Of a DNA stretch of 64,000 bases, positions 9,553 to 18,723 are shown one piece after another. The notes below the pieces were generated by a model, which worked only from the letters and a program-made list of their open reading frames with translations, made no database searches and was not told where the DNA came from. Within the stretch, counting starts at the first letter, position 1. Each line of letters starts with the position of its first letter. Made by a program: the position numbers and the translations under genes. The DNA comes from Chryseobacterium soldanellicola (lineage in GTDB: Bacteria; Bacteroidota; Bacteroidia; Flavobacteriales; Weeksellaceae), in contig NZ_FNKL01000001.1 in the NCBI RefSeq assembly GCF_900100115.1, forward strand, positions 62,001-126,000, given 5' to 3'.

Positions 9553-11892
9553 CTATGATTTAAACATTTTCTTCCACCAATTTTTCTTATCCTTTGTCTG
9601 ACTGTAGCCATAACCATAGCTGTAGTTGTAGCCGTAGCCTCCTGCGCGTTTTGAAACATCATTAATCACAAAAGAGACGTTGGTTAACTTAGAATCTTTC
9701 ACAAGATCGTTTGCAAAATCGATCAATATGTTTCTGGATTCCCCGGATCTTACCACATATAATGTTGCGTCGGCAGTATCAGCGATACTCAGCGTATCCG
9801 AAACCAGCATAAGCGGTGCAGAGTCAATAATAATATAAGAATACTGAGAAGACATCTGCTCGATAAGCTTCTGATACCTTCCGTTAGAAAGAAGTTCCTG
9901 AGGATTTGGAGGAATTGTTCCTGCATAAATCACGTCGCATGAAGGATTGGTCGTTGATGTATGGATAAGCTCCTCTACCACTACCGAATCATCATATAAA
10001 TATTCTGTAAGACCTTTTCTTTTTGTCGGTTCGCTGTCGTACCTCTGGATTTGAGGATTACGAATATCAGAACCGATCAGAAGAGCTCTTCCGTTTTTGT
10101 TGGCTAAAGTAAGGGCAAGGTTCACAGAGACAAGGGTTTTTCCTTCTCCTTTTACCGAAGAGGTCACTATAATTACTTTGGCAGAATCTTTTACCGGCAA
10201 AACAAATTTAAGGTTGGAAACAAGTACCCTGAATGCTTCCGCCAATTCCGAAAAGTCGTTTTTCTGTACCAGATGGCTTTCGCTGTCTTTAAGGGATGGT
10301 ATATCTACTAAGATACCCAATGCGGAACGCTCTTTGATATCATCTCGAGAATAAATTTTGTCATCTAACCCAAATAAGATATAGAAAATAGCAAAAGGAA
10401 TTAATAAACCCAGGAAAAAGGCTCCCGGAAGGATAATACCTCTTTTAGGCGATACCGGAGTGTCTTCTGTAAAGGCAGGATTTACAATTTTGGCTTTCGG
10501 TACATCGACAGAAAGATTGATTGCATTTTCTTCCCTTTTTTGCAGTAAAAATAGAAATAACTGCTCTTTAAGGTTTTGCTGACGCTCGATTCCTCTGTAG
10601 ATCTTAGACTGTCCCGGAACTTTTTCTATAACACTATTGCTGGTTGTGATTTGATTTTGAAGCTGTGAAATACCCGCCTGAACGCTTTCTTTCTGCTCAC
10701 TGATATTGTCACGGATGATATCTTTTAATGAAGCAATTTCTCTGTTCATTTCAATGACCGCAGGGTTTTCATTGGTTGCCTGCTTCATTGTTTTATTTCT
10801 TGTAATCAAAAGCTGGTTATATTGGGCAATTGATTGTTCCAGCGAAGGATTCAGTCCTAAATTTGAAGGCATAAGCTGGTTGTTGCTTTTTGAAGCTTCT
10901 GCCGTAAGAGAATTCAGGAGGTCAAGCTGCGTTTGCTGCAGAAGAAGAGCTTTTGTATTTTCACTTGTATTTTGAAGGGCTAATTCTGCCTGCGCCTGAA
11001 GATCAACAATACGGTTTCGGTTCTGGAAATCCTCTTTTTTATTTTCTACCCCGGAAAGGTCGCTGGTAATCACTTCCAGTCTTTTATCGATAAACTTTTG
11101 GGTATTCTCCGCCTGAAGGTTTTTATCTCTCTGGCCGTCAATATTATACTGTTTTGTAACTTCATTTAAAATGGCTTCAGATTTTTCAGGAAGAGATCCT
11201 ACAAGGCTGATATCCATTAACATCGCCTTTTCATCCGGTAAATTTACCTGAATTGCTTTTTCAAGCTTTTTTACTTTTTCAATCGGATTCCAGAAAATGA
11301 TTTTATATTCAGGCTTAAAAGCAAGAGAAGGATTTCTTTGTACGATTACGGTTCCAAAATCCAATTGTAAAGGAATATTGAATTTTCCCGTAAAGCTTCC
11401 TTTTTTCTCACTTTTAAGAGTAAACTCATCACCTTTTACACTTGTTACAGTGTAGGGAGAGGATACAAACTTTTTATTTTTATTGTAAGTAATGATCTTT
11501 GCCGTTATAGGGGCGTTGGCAAATAGCTGCGAATCTTTAATTTCTCCCGAATTGTAATATTCTACATTCAAGTTAAGATTTTTTACAACCTGCATCAATA
11601 TGGGCCTCGAATTGACAACGGCGGCCTCACTTTTCAGCTCATCAGCATTCCCCAATCCTATTCCGAGGTTATCAAGATCTGCAAGAGCTGAGGAAAGATC
11701 ATTTTGCTTTTTATCAAATTTAAGCGTTGTTTTCGACTGATACTGTGGAACGCTGTACCTTAAATAAATGTAAGCACCCGTCACAAATAACAAAACAGAG
11801 GCAATAAACCACGGCCATTTGTAGAGGTATTGAGAAACAGTTTTCCTAATGTTTAATTTTTCTTCCTTTGCCTGAAATTCTGTCTGCTGCAT
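9553..11892 (-). CDS. wzc: Wzc-type polysaccharide co-polymerase and BY-kinase
   Basis: A 779-residue inner-membrane protein. The first transmembrane segment lies at about 27-46, followed by a Wzz-type periplasmic domain with coiled-coil stretches (about 270-440). A second transmembrane segment lies near 490-510, then a cytoplasmic tyrosine-kinase domain with Walker A SSVKGEGKT at about 577-585 and Walker A' DIRNP. The tail is tyrosine-rich (GYGYNYSYGYGYS), the autophosphorylation cluster of BY-kinases. It controls chain length and export with Wza. No low-molecular-weight tyrosine phosphatase (Wzb) gene is in the window, so its partner must lie elsewhere. Confidence 0.95.
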   Translation of the reverse strand: MQQTEFQAKEEKLNIRKTVSQYLYKWPWFIASVLLFVTGAYIYLRYSVPQYQSKTTLKFDKKQNDLSSALADLDNLGIGLGNADELKSEAAVVNSRPILMQVVKNLNLNVEYYNSGEIKDSQLFANAPITAKIITYNKNKKFVSSPYTVTSVKGDEFTLKSEKKGSFTGKFNIPLQLDFGTVIVQRNPSLAFKPEYKIIFWNPIEKVKKLEKAIQVNLPDEKAMLMDISLVGSLPEKSEAILNEVTKQYNIDGQRDKNLQAENTQKFIDKRLEVITSDLSGVENKKEDFQNRNRIVDLQAQAELALQNTSENTKALLLQQTQLDLLNSLTAEASKSNNQLMPSNLGLNPSLEQSIAQYNQLLITRNKTMKQATNENPAVIEMNREIASLKDIIRDNISEQKESVQAGISQLQNQITTSNSVIEKVPGQSKIYRGIERQQNLKEQLFLFLLQKREENAINLSVDVPKAKIVNPAFTEDTPVSPKRGIILPGAFFLGLLIPFAIFYILFGLDDKIYSRDDIKERSALGILVDIPSLKDSESHLVQKNDFSELAEAFRVLVSNLKFVLPVKDSAKVIIVTSSVKGEGKTLVSVNLALTLANKNGRALLIGSDIRNPQIQRYDSEPTKRKGLTEYLYDDSVVVEELIHTSTTNPSCDVIYAGTIPPNPQELLSNGRYQKLIEQMSSQYSYIIIDSAPLMLVSDTLSIADTADATLYVVRSGESRNILIDFANDLVKDSKLTNVSFVINDVSKRAGGYGYNYSYGYGYSQTKDKKNWWKKMFKS

Positions 11893-11900
11893 ATTTCTTA

Positions 11901-12689
11901 TTATCTTGTTAAAGCAACAATAAGCGTCCCCGCCGTTAATAATGCGCCAATAATCTGGAATGTAAGCGCTCTGTTAGGGTTTGTATTGGCCTGAACCTGT
12001 TTATTTTTATCCGGCTGCACATACAATATATCGTTCTGCTTCATGTAATAATAAGGCGAGCTTACAATATCGGACCTTGTAAGGTCAATATTCACGATCT
12101 GATCAACGCCGTCATCTCCTGTACGGATGAGCTTTACATTGGTACGGTCACCAAAATCCGTCATATCCCCCGCAAGACCCAATGCCTGAAAAACATTGAT
12201 TTTTTGGGAAACACTTTCCTTCTGTCCCGGATCTTTTACCTCACCTAAGATGCTTACATTGAAATTTTTCAGCGTAATGGTCACCATAGGATCTGCAAGG
12301 TATCTTTTCAGACGGGTTTCCAGGTCTTGTTTTAGCTGTACCTGAGTCATTCCTTTGGCATAAACATTTCCAATAACCGGAAAATATATATAGCCTTCCT
12401 CATTGACCAAATACTCACTTGGCTGTACATATTGATTTATACCGGTCCCGGAATCGCTTCCTACTTTATTTACCGTATTAAGATTGAAAGGCTTTACCGC
12501 AATTTCGTCCAATGCGGAAACTAGAATAAGAAGAACATCCCCTTCCTGAATATGCAGGCCCTGGAATTTCGCTTTGGTAACTTCTTCTGTCATATCATGC
12601 TTTGATACATATACCATATTCTGTTTGGGCTTACATGATAATAAAGTAACCGATAAAAGGATTAGGTATGTAATAATAGTTTTGTTCAT
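11901..12689 (-). CDS. wza: Wza-type outer-membrane polysaccharide export lipoprotein
   Basis: The start was placed at the ATG at 12689, ten codons inside the longest frame. This gives a lipoprotein signal peptide ending in LLSC with acylated Cys19. The mature part has a polysaccharide export domain (YLVNEEGYIYFPVIGNVYAKG) and a SLBB-like domain (VSILGEVKDPGQK), then NDILYVQPDKN and a C-terminal hydrophobic segment. Bacteroidota Wza proteins often have this short form. It forms the outer-membrane channel for the polysaccharide and is followed after 8 bp by wzc. Confidence 0.92.
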   Translation of the reverse strand: MNKTIITYLILLSVTLLSCKPKQNMVYVSKHDMTEEVTKAKFQGLHIQEGDVLLILVSALDEIAVKPFNLNTVNKVGSDSGTGINQYVQPSEYLVNEEGYIYFPVIGNVYAKGMTQVQLKQDLETRLKRYLADPMVTITLKNFNVSILGEVKDPGQKESVSQKINVFQALGLAGDMTDFGDRTNVKLIRTGDDGVDQIVNIDLTRSDIVSSPYYYMKQNDILYVQPDKNKQVQANTNPNRALTFQIIGALLTAGTLIVALTR

Positions 12690-12925
12690 ATGTATATAAC
12701 CTTCTGGAGTATTACTCAATTTTTTATAATTATTTTATGAAAAAATAAATCAATTGAGTATAATTTTCTTTAATATTAGAAATTCACTTAAGTGTGAAAC
12801 GTGTATTAATACAATATATTATTTTAAGATCAATTCTTTTTGTAGCAATTTTCGTTCCTATTTTATGTAAAACACTAAAAATATTTATTTATTTTTAATC
12901 AATTAACAGCATAATTTCAACTATG

Positions 12926-14839
12926 TTATTGATATACTTCATGTTCCGGTGTTTTATCTAGAACTTCAAATTCTGAGTTATTACTTATAAATTCCGGCAC
13001 AATTGTTTTTAAAATCTTAACAACTTGTAGCCTGTCTTTTTTAATTGCAGACCGGATAATCTGTTTACATAAGATTTCTATATCTTCAAATTCCATTAAA
13101 GGATCTCTTGATATCATAATTTTCTCATGATGTGTAGGAATTGTAGTAGAATTATCCGTTAAAAGTTCTTCATACAGTTTTTCGCCAGGTCTTAAGCCTA
13201 TAAAATCTATTTTAATATCAACATCCGGGGTAAATCCTGATAATTTGATCATTCTTTTGGCCAGATCAAGAATTTTGATCGGTCTGCCCATATCGAAAAC
13301 GTAAATTTCACCTCCCTGCCCCATGGTTCCGGCCTGAAGCACCAACTCACAAGCCTCCGGAATTGTCATAAAATAACGGATAATATCGGGATGAGTAATG
13401 GTTACCGGGCCGCCTTTTGCAATCTGTTTCCTGAAATGCGGAATCACAGAACCGTTGGAACCCAACACATTACCAAAACGTGTTGTTATGAATTTCGTAT
13501 TATTATCGTAAGAATTTTGCAAAGACTGCACAAAAAGCTCGGCCGCCCTTTTTGACGCTCCCATAACATTGGTCGGGTTCACAGCTTTGTCTGTGGATAC
13601 CATGACAAATCGGTTGACATTATATTTCTTGGATAATAATGCTAAATTCCGGGTTCCGGCAATATTGACAAAAATGGCTTCATGCGGATTGTCTTCTATT
13701 AAAGGCACATGCTTGTATGCCGCTGCATGATAAACTATTGAAAACCGGTAATCTTCAAATAATTTTTCAAGCCTGTAGCGATTGGAAATATCTGCCAGCA
13801 CAAATTTAAAACTCTGATTCGGAAACCTTTCAAGCAGCTCAAGCTCAAGCTCATACAAAGGAGATTCCGCCTGATCGACAACTACTATAACAGACGGATC
13901 AAGCTGAGAAACCTGCCTTACAATTTCGCTTCCTATAGAACCTGCGCCCCCGGTTACCAGAACGCTTTTATTAAAATGACGCCTTCTGACATCTTCGCTT
14001 TCTATTTTAATAGGGGTACGGTTTAATAAATCTTCAATCTGAAGCGGGCGAATCCCTCCAATAATACCGCCTTCATTCATTTTATTGATAACCGGCGCCT
14101 TTAATATTTTTAGCCCTTTTTCTAATGCAAAGGCCGTCCATTCTTCCATTACGGGATTTGATGTCATTTCTTTAATTAAAATTGCATCAAACTGTTTGGC
14201 AAGATTACTATCTGTAAGAAATTCTCTTTTATGATAAATTTTGTGCCCGAGAAGCATAGCTTTTTTGAAATCTGCCCTTGCGCTGAGAAATCCGGATAAA
14301 TGATAAGGATGAGTGGGATTGTGAATAATCGCATTCGCTAAAGAAACAGATTCATCATCGATTCCTACTACAGCAATTCTTATTTTGGATGAAGAATTCT
14401 TAGAGCTCATAAATATGCTGAAAAACCTTTTGGTGAGCATTCTGAAAAAGAACATCAGAAAAACGGAAATGAAAAAAAATAAGAACAAACCAAGATACAC
14501 ATAGACCGTTTTACCTAATTTCTGTTCTGATACAAAATTGAGCACCAGCAATACAAAAAGTGTACTTCCGGATGACCAGACAATTTTAAAAAAATCAGAA
14601 AAAGTGGAATGTCTTATAATTCCTGCATATGTTTTAAACAGGAACATGAATAAAATATTAACACCAATAATTGCAGCTATTTTTTCTGGACCGTATTCGG
14701 TAAAATTAATTTTTACATTTAGATTTATTAAGGAAAAATGTGAAATTACTACAGAAAAAGATACAATTGAAACATCTATAAAAAAAACTAACCATCTGGG
14801 TATATACCTTAACTCCTTGATTTTAAAAACATTTCCCAT
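12926..14839 (-). CDS. CapD/WbpM/PglF-type nucleotide-sugar 4,6-dehydratase, membrane-bound
   Basis: A 637-residue protein with four predicted transmembrane segments in the first 135 residues, a CoA-binding-like domain (about 150-270) and an extended SDR domain with GGAGSIGSE near 298. The catalytic Tyr of typical SDRs is replaced by the S/T-D-K pattern (VSTDKAVNP, about 413-420), as in the large WbpM/PglF 4,6-dehydratases. It probably makes UDP-4-keto-6-deoxy-GlcNAc, the precursor of QuiNAc, FucNAc or bacillosamine-type sugars. It heads the capsule operon; 236 bp of AT-rich DNA separate it from wza. Confidence 0.93.
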   Translation of the reverse strand: MGNVFKIKELRYIPRWLVFFIDVSIVSFSVVISHFSLINLNVKINFTEYGPEKIAAIIGVNILFMFLFKTYAGIIRHSTFSDFFKIVWSSGSTLFVLLVLNFVSEQKLGKTVYVYLGLFLFFFISVFLMFFFRMLTKRFFSIFMSSKNSSSKIRIAVVGIDDESVSLANAIIHNPTHPYHLSGFLSARADFKKAMLLGHKIYHKREFLTDSNLAKQFDAILIKEMTSNPVMEEWTAFALEKGLKILKAPVINKMNEGGIIGGIRPLQIEDLLNRTPIKIESEDVRRRHFNKSVLVTGGAGSIGSEIVRQVSQLDPSVIVVVDQAESPLYELELELLERFPNQSFKFVLADISNRYRLEKLFEDYRFSIVYHAAAYKHVPLIEDNPHEAIFVNIAGTRNLALLSKKYNVNRFVMVSTDKAVNPTNVMGASKRAAELFVQSLQNSYDNNTKFITTRFGNVLGSNGSVIPHFRKQIAKGGPVTITHPDIIRYFMTIPEACELVLQAGTMGQGGEIYVFDMGRPIKILDLAKRMIKLSGFTPDVDIKIDFIGLRPGEKLYEELLTDNSTTIPTHHEKIMISRDPLMEFEDIEILCKQIIRSAIKKDRLQVVKILKTIVPEFISNNSEFEVLDKTPEHEVYQ

Positions 14840-14903
14840 ACTACAAATTAACCTAAAAATATTATTTTTATTTAATTCATCATTTGGTGGCTTTTTTAAT
14901 AAG

Positions 14904-14911
14904 CAAATATA
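14904..14911 (-). promoter_or_regulatory. Possible -7 element for the capsule locus (capD-like gene)
   Basis: On the minus strand this reads TATATTTG, an exact fit to the Bacteroidota -7 consensus TAnnTTTG, 65 bp before the capD-like start. No exact TTTG lies 19-20 bp upstream, so only half of the promoter is supported. Confidence 0.4.
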
Positions 14912-15041
14912 ACTAATTATTATTAATATTTTTCACTAGACATGTTAATTTTAATTAAAAATGTAAACTTCAAAATGGGAAATATTCTTACATTTTATTA
15001 CCACAAATACTATTTTTGCTTTAGCAATTGCTTCAATTAAA

Positions 15042-15066
15042 AAACGCATCCTCAAAGAATGCGTTT
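15042..15066 (-). terminator. Rho-independent terminator after trxB
   Basis: An 8-bp stem (AAACGCAT / ATGCGTTT) with a 9-nt loop, followed on the minus strand by a T-rich tract. It lies 28 bp past the trxB stop and separates trxB from the capsule locus. Confidence 0.75.
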
Positions 15067-15094
15067 AAATATGTAAATTAAAATTATTTAATTA

Positions 15095-16036
15095 TTAGTT
15101 CAATTCTGCAAGATACTTTTCAGCATCCATTGCGGCCATACAACCGCTTCCTGCAGCCGTAATTGCCTGTCTGTAAATATGATCCTGAACATCTCCAGCC
15201 GCAAAAACTCCCGGAAGATTCGTTCTTGTAGAACCTTTTTCAGTTTCAATATATCCGTTTTCGTCAAGATTGATTTGTCCAACAAAAATATCTGTATTCG
15301 GCTTGTGACCGATTGCGATAAAGATCCCGTGCACGTCTACCGTTGATTTTTCCTGAGTCTGATTGTTGATGACAACTGCTCTTTCCACCAAATGATTTTC
15401 ACCTTCAATTCCTATCAATTCATGATGGAATTTAACTTCAATATTCGGTGTATTTTCAACCCTGTGGATCATTGCTTTAGAAGCTCTGAACTCCCCTTTT
15501 CTCACCAACATCGTTACTTTATTCACCAGTTTTGCAAGATAAGTTGCTTCTTCTGCCGCTGTATCACCGGCTCCTACAACCACAACATCTTTTCCTCTGT
15601 AGAAAAATCCGTCGCAGGTTGCGCACGCAGAAACTCCGCCGCCGTTGTATTTTTTTTCGTCATCAAGACCTAAATATTTTGCAGTGGCTCCAGTAGAAAT
15701 AATGACAGTTTTGGCTAAAATTTCTTTATTTCCTGCATATAATTTGTGGATGCCGCCTACTTCTTTAGACAATTCTACCTTAGTGATCATTTCGTAATGC
15801 ACTTTGGTGTCGAATCTTTCAGCTTGTTTTTGCAAATCCATCATCATTTCAGGACCTGTAATTCCTGCCGGATACCCTGGGAAGTTATCAACCTCAGTAG
15901 TTGTAGTCAATTGTCCGCCCGGCTCCAAACCTGTGTATAATTCAGGTTTTAAGTCTGCTCTTGCTGCATAAATTGCCGCTGTGAAACCAGAAGGCCCAGA
16001 TCCAACGATCACACAATCTAAAATGTTTTGCTCCAT
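15095..16036 (-). CDS. trxB: Thioredoxin-disulfide reductase
   Basis: A 313-residue flavoprotein of usual TrxB length. The FAD-binding GSGPSG lies at 12-17, the redox-active pair C138-A-T-C141, the NADPH-binding GAGDTAAEEA near 155-164, and the C-terminal FAD motif FAAGDVQD. It reduces thioredoxin with NADPH in the cytoplasm. It stands alone with its own terminator, between the capsule locus and holA. Confidence 0.97.
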   Translation of the reverse strand: MEQNILDCVIVGSGPSGFTAAIYAARADLKPELYTGLEPGGQLTTTTEVDNFPGYPAGITGPEMMMDLQKQAERFDTKVHYEMITKVELSKEVGGIHKLYAGNKEILAKTVIISTGATAKYLGLDDEKKYNGGGVSACATCDGFFYRGKDVVVVGAGDTAAEEATYLAKLVNKVTMLVRKGEFRASKAMIHRVENTPNIEVKFHHELIGIEGENHLVERAVVINNQTQEKSTVDVHGIFIAIGHKPNTDIFVGQINLDENGYIETEKGSTRTNLPGVFAAGDVQDHIYRQAITAAGSGCMAAMDAEKYLAELN

Positions 16037-16199
16037 AATTTGCTTTTCAAAAGATTTAAAAATTTCCGAGTGCTAATTTCGTAATTTTTAATATGTAATT
16101 AAAGTTATTTTAATGATACTTGTCAATATCTAAGATGTCGGTTTTCGATTAAGAGTGTTAATAAGTCAATAGTCAATTTTTACTTTTACCATTCACCTC

Positions 16200-17237
16200 T
16201 TAAACTTTCATCTTAATCTTATCTACATTAATAATCTTGTAAACCAGCTCCTTAATCAGTTCAGCTTCACTCATATTCACGGCGCCCAAGCCTTTTCCTT
16301 TCATATCAAATTCCCTCAAAATTGAAATCACCCGTGTGGCATGCTTTAAAGGATATAATCGTGCGCTTTCCGCGTAATCTTTTATAAAATAAGGATTTAC
16401 ACCCATTTGAGACGCAATTACCTGCGGTGGCTGCCCGATCATCGTATTATAGATGATCACATTGGAAAAATAATTGTACAAACTCGCCAGCATCATCACA
16501 AAAGGATTGTTTTTAGGATTTTTACCCATAAAATGAGCAATTTTAAATGCCGCATTGGCATTTTTTGTTCCTAAAGCCTTCTGCAATTCAAAAACATTGT
16601 ATTCCTTGCTGATTCCGATGTGGTTTTCGACGATGGTTCCGTCTAAAATTTCTCCCTGTTTAAGGATGATTTTTAATTTATTCAGTTCATTTGCGATTCT
16701 GGAAAGGTCATTTCCAAGATATTCTGCCAATAAATGAGAAATATTCGGGGCTGTTTTAATATTTAATTTAATGCATTCATCGGCGATCCATTTCGGAAGC
16801 GTATTTTCTTTGATCGATTCACTTAAAAATAATGCATTGGATTTATCTAAAGATTTCGTAACCTTTTTTCGGCTGTCTAACTTCTTGTGTTTGTGGGCAA
16901 AAACCAAAACCGTCGACGGAACAGGATTTTGAACATACATTTCTAAAGCGTTGCTTTCACTTTCGGTTAATTTCAAATCCTGCGCTTCTTTTACGATAAT
17001 TACCTGCTTGTCGCCCATCATCGGAAACTGTCGCGCCAAAGAAAGAATTTCCTGATAAGTTGTATCTTTTCCGTAGACAACCGTTTGATTGAAAGCCTTT
17101 TCGTCTTCATCTAAAAAGTCGTGCTCAAGGGCTTTTACGGCAAGATCAATAAAGTAAGCTTCATCTCCGTGGAAAAAATAAATCGGTAAAACTTCTTTAT
17201 TTTTAATATTTTTGAGGATTAAATCTAATTCTTTCAT
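16200..17237 (-). CDS. holA: DNA polymerase III delta subunit
   Basis: A 345-residue HolA protein. The N-terminal part has YFFHGDEAYFID near 20-31, a nucleotide-binding-like fold that lacks a working Walker A as usual for delta. The middle has GNDLSRIANELNKL, the conserved three-helix segment of the family. It opens the beta clamp within the clamp loader. Its ATG lies only 9 bp from the divergent HsdR-N gene, so the two promoters must lie within each other's coding regions or overlap. Confidence 0.93.
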   Translation of the reverse strand: MKELDLILKNIKNKEVLPIYFFHGDEAYFIDLAVKALEHDFLDEDEKAFNQTVVYGKDTTYQEILSLARQFPMMGDKQVIIVKEAQDLKLTESESNALEMYVQNPVPSTVLVFAHKHKKLDSRKKVTKSLDKSNALFLSESIKENTLPKWIADECIKLNIKTAPNISHLLAEYLGNDLSRIANELNKLKIILKQGEILDGTIVENHIGISKEYNVFELQKALGTKNANAAFKIAHFMGKNPKNNPFVMMLASLYNYFSNVIIYNTMIGQPPQVIASQMGVNPYFIKDYAESARLYPLKHATRVISILREFDMKGKGLGAVNMSEAELIKELVYKIINVDKIKMKV

Positions 17238-17246
17238 CTTATATTA

Positions 17247-17672
17247 ATGGAACTTCCAAAACTCAATTTTCAGGAAACTTTTGATTTTAAATTCAAGAAG
17301 GACAAAGATAAGTTTTTTATTTATGATTTGGTTCGTAAAAGTTACCTTTTGCTCACTCCCGAAGAATGGGTACGACAGCACTGGATCCACTATTATCTCA
17401 CCGTAAAATCCTATTCTCCATCGGCTTTAATTACCGAAAAGAAGATCGTTCTGAACGGTTTAACAAAGCGAATTGACCTTTTGATCACAGAAAAAGCACA
17501 ACCCGTAATTTTGGTTGAATGTAAGGCTCCGCATATTAAATTAACCGAAAAAACGTTTGAACAAACGGCAAGATATAATTCCATTATCGGAGCAAAAGAA
17601 ATTGTTTTGACAAATGGTTTACAGCATATCAATGCATTTTATGAAAATGAACAGTATCAATTTTATAAATAA
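17247..17672 (+). CDS. Solitary HsdR N-terminal (PD-(D/E)XK) domain protein
   Basis: A 141-residue protein made of just the type I restriction enzyme R-subunit N-terminal domain. The nuclease core is visible as D77 (KRIDLLI) and E91-C-K93 (LVECKAP), then helix ARYNSI with TNG near 122-124. No helicase domain and no hsdM or hsdS gene is nearby, so it is not a restriction system by itself. It is divergent from holA with a 9-bp gap. Pairing with holA is, to my knowledge, common in this bacterial group and hints at a role in DNA maintenance, which is inference. Confidence 0.85.
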   Translation: MELPKLNFQETFDFKFKKDKDKFFIYDLVRKSYLLLTPEEWVRQHWIHYYLTVKSYSPSALITEKKIVLNGLTKRIDLLITEKAQPVILVECKAPHIKLTEKTFEQTARYNSIIGAKEIVLTNGLQHINAFYENEQYQFYK

Positions 17673-17710
17673 ATAAGATTGAGGTTGAGACTAAGATTAA
17701 AACTTTGCGT

Positions 17711-17742
17711 CAACCTTAACTTTAACCTTAACCTTAACCTAA
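17711..17742 (+). repeat. Short CCTTAA tandem tract
   Basis: About four imperfect copies of the hexamer CCTTAA lie directly before the HAD phosphatase start, in a 74-bp gap. No function is visible. It may be simple-sequence expansion that changes spacing upstream of the gene. Confidence 0.5.
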
Positions 17743-17746
17743 AAGT

Positions 17747-18358
17747 ATGAAAATTAAAAACATCGTATTCGATTTCGGAGGCGTTTTAGTGGATTGGAAT
17801 CCAAGATATTATTTCAAAGAATACTTCAATGATGATGAAAAAATGGAATATTTCCTCACTGAAATCGCACAAACCGAATGGAATGAAGAACAGGACAGAG
17901 GAAGATTATTATCAGAAGGAACTGAAATTCAGGTTAAAAAATTCCCTGATTGGGAAAAAGAAATCAGAGCCTATTATGACAACTGGACAACCATGTTGAG
18001 AAGCGACATTCCGCATAATGTAGAAGTTTTAAAAAAGCTCGGAAAAACTGATTATCAGCTATTTGGATTAACCAACTGGTCAGAGGAAACTTTTCCTTAC
18101 GCCTTGGAAAATTATGATTTCTTCAAATTATTTGACGGAAAAATTGTTGTTTCAGGAACAGAAAAATTAATCAAACCCGACCCGAAAATCTGGCATATTT
18201 TATTAGACCGATATAAAATTCACGCCAATGAAACGGTTTTTATTGATGATAATCCGAAAAATATTGAAATGGCAAAATCATTGGGTTTCGAAACTGTGCA
18301 TGTAACTCCTGAGACAGATTTGGAACAGGAATTAATTGATTTAGGTATAAAATTCTAA
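17747..18358 (+). CDS. HAD-superfamily IA phosphatase (YihX-like)
   Basis: A 203-residue HAD hydrolase. Motif I is DFGGVLVDW with the nucleophile D9. Motif II is LTNWS near 116-120, motif III the Lys in KLIKPDPKIW, and motif IV FIDDNPKNIEMA, in the usual order for a sugar- or nucleotide-phosphate phosphatase with an alpha-helical cap. The closest named relatives are the glucose-1-phosphate phosphatase YihX and 2-haloacid dehalogenase-like proteins. The substrate is not evident. Confidence 0.85.
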   Translation: MKIKNIVFDFGGVLVDWNPRYYFKEYFNDDEKMEYFLTEIAQTEWNEEQDRGRLLSEGTEIQVKKFPDWEKEIRAYYDNWTTMLRSDIPHNVEVLKKLGKTDYQLFGLTNWSEETFPYALENYDFFKLFDGKIVVSGTEKLIKPDPKIWHILLDRYKIHANETVFIDDNPKNIEMAKSLGFETVHVTPETDLEQELIDLGIKF

Positions 18359-18447
18359 AAAACAGAAACTTTATAATATTCTATTAATCCTCATTGTAAG
18401 TTATTTTTATTAATTTAGATGAGGATTTTTTGTTTTCCATGAACAAC

Positions 18448-18530
18448 CACTCTGTTTGTCATCCTGAAAGGATCTAGACTCAGTTTTCAAATAATGCTGT
18501 TGAGATCCTTTCAGGATGACAAACAGAGTG
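18448..18530. repeat. REP-type long inverted repeat (family R2)
   Basis: Perfect 28-bp inverted arms (18448-18475 and 18503-18530) with a 27-nt spacer. Each arm begins or ends with AGATCC and carries its own mini-hairpin ATCCT-TTC-AGGAT. The arm sequence AGATCCTT...CAGGATGACA matches the single arm at 58161-58194, and the family also includes 37056-37151. As RNA it would form a strong stem downstream of the HAD gene. Confidence 0.85.
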
Positions 18531-18582
18531 TTGAATTGATTGAGAGCCTTGTCAAGGTTTTGGACGTTGAAGAAACAACAAC

Positions 18583-18712
18583 TACCTAACCCCGATCGAC
18601 TCTATATTTTATATTTATAGAATCGTCGAAACTCGTTCCTCGTTTTGCAGTGGAAATCCTTTTTTGAAAAAAAAGATTGTAACGGAAAGCGGGATTAAGC
18701 TCCTAAAAAATA
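18583..18712 (+). repeat. Interspersed repeat family R4, copy A
   Basis: Begins CCTAACCCCGATCG and ends GGAAAGCGGGATTAAGCTCC. A second copy at 58231-58330 has the same start (CCTAGCCCTGATTG) and end (GGAAAGCAGGAATAGCTTC), with a T-run/A-run stem (ATCCTTTTT / AAAAAGAT) in the middle and a different central insert. In copy A the repeat runs up to 12 bp before the dienelactone hydrolase start, so it forms that gene's leader and explains a false N-terminal extension of that frame. Confidence 0.6.
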
Positions 18713-18723
18713 AATTACAAAAT

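Noticed and set aside
15392..15673. Plus-strand reading frame opposite trxB
   Set aside because: An antisense shadow of a firmly identified gene with no start signal or protein-like pattern. The same holds for the other long antisense frames in the window.
17247..17672. Type I restriction system
   Set aside because: Only the R-subunit N-terminal domain is present; there is no helicase, methylase or specificity gene in the window.
17711..17742. Telomere-like CCTTAA repeats
   Set aside because: Only about four imperfect units in a 74-bp gap of a typical bacterial chromosome; no sign of a replicon end.
18664..18723. N-terminal extension of the dienelactone hydrolase
   Set aside because: It reads through repeat R4, begins at a non-ATG codon and would bury the signal peptide that starts at 18724.
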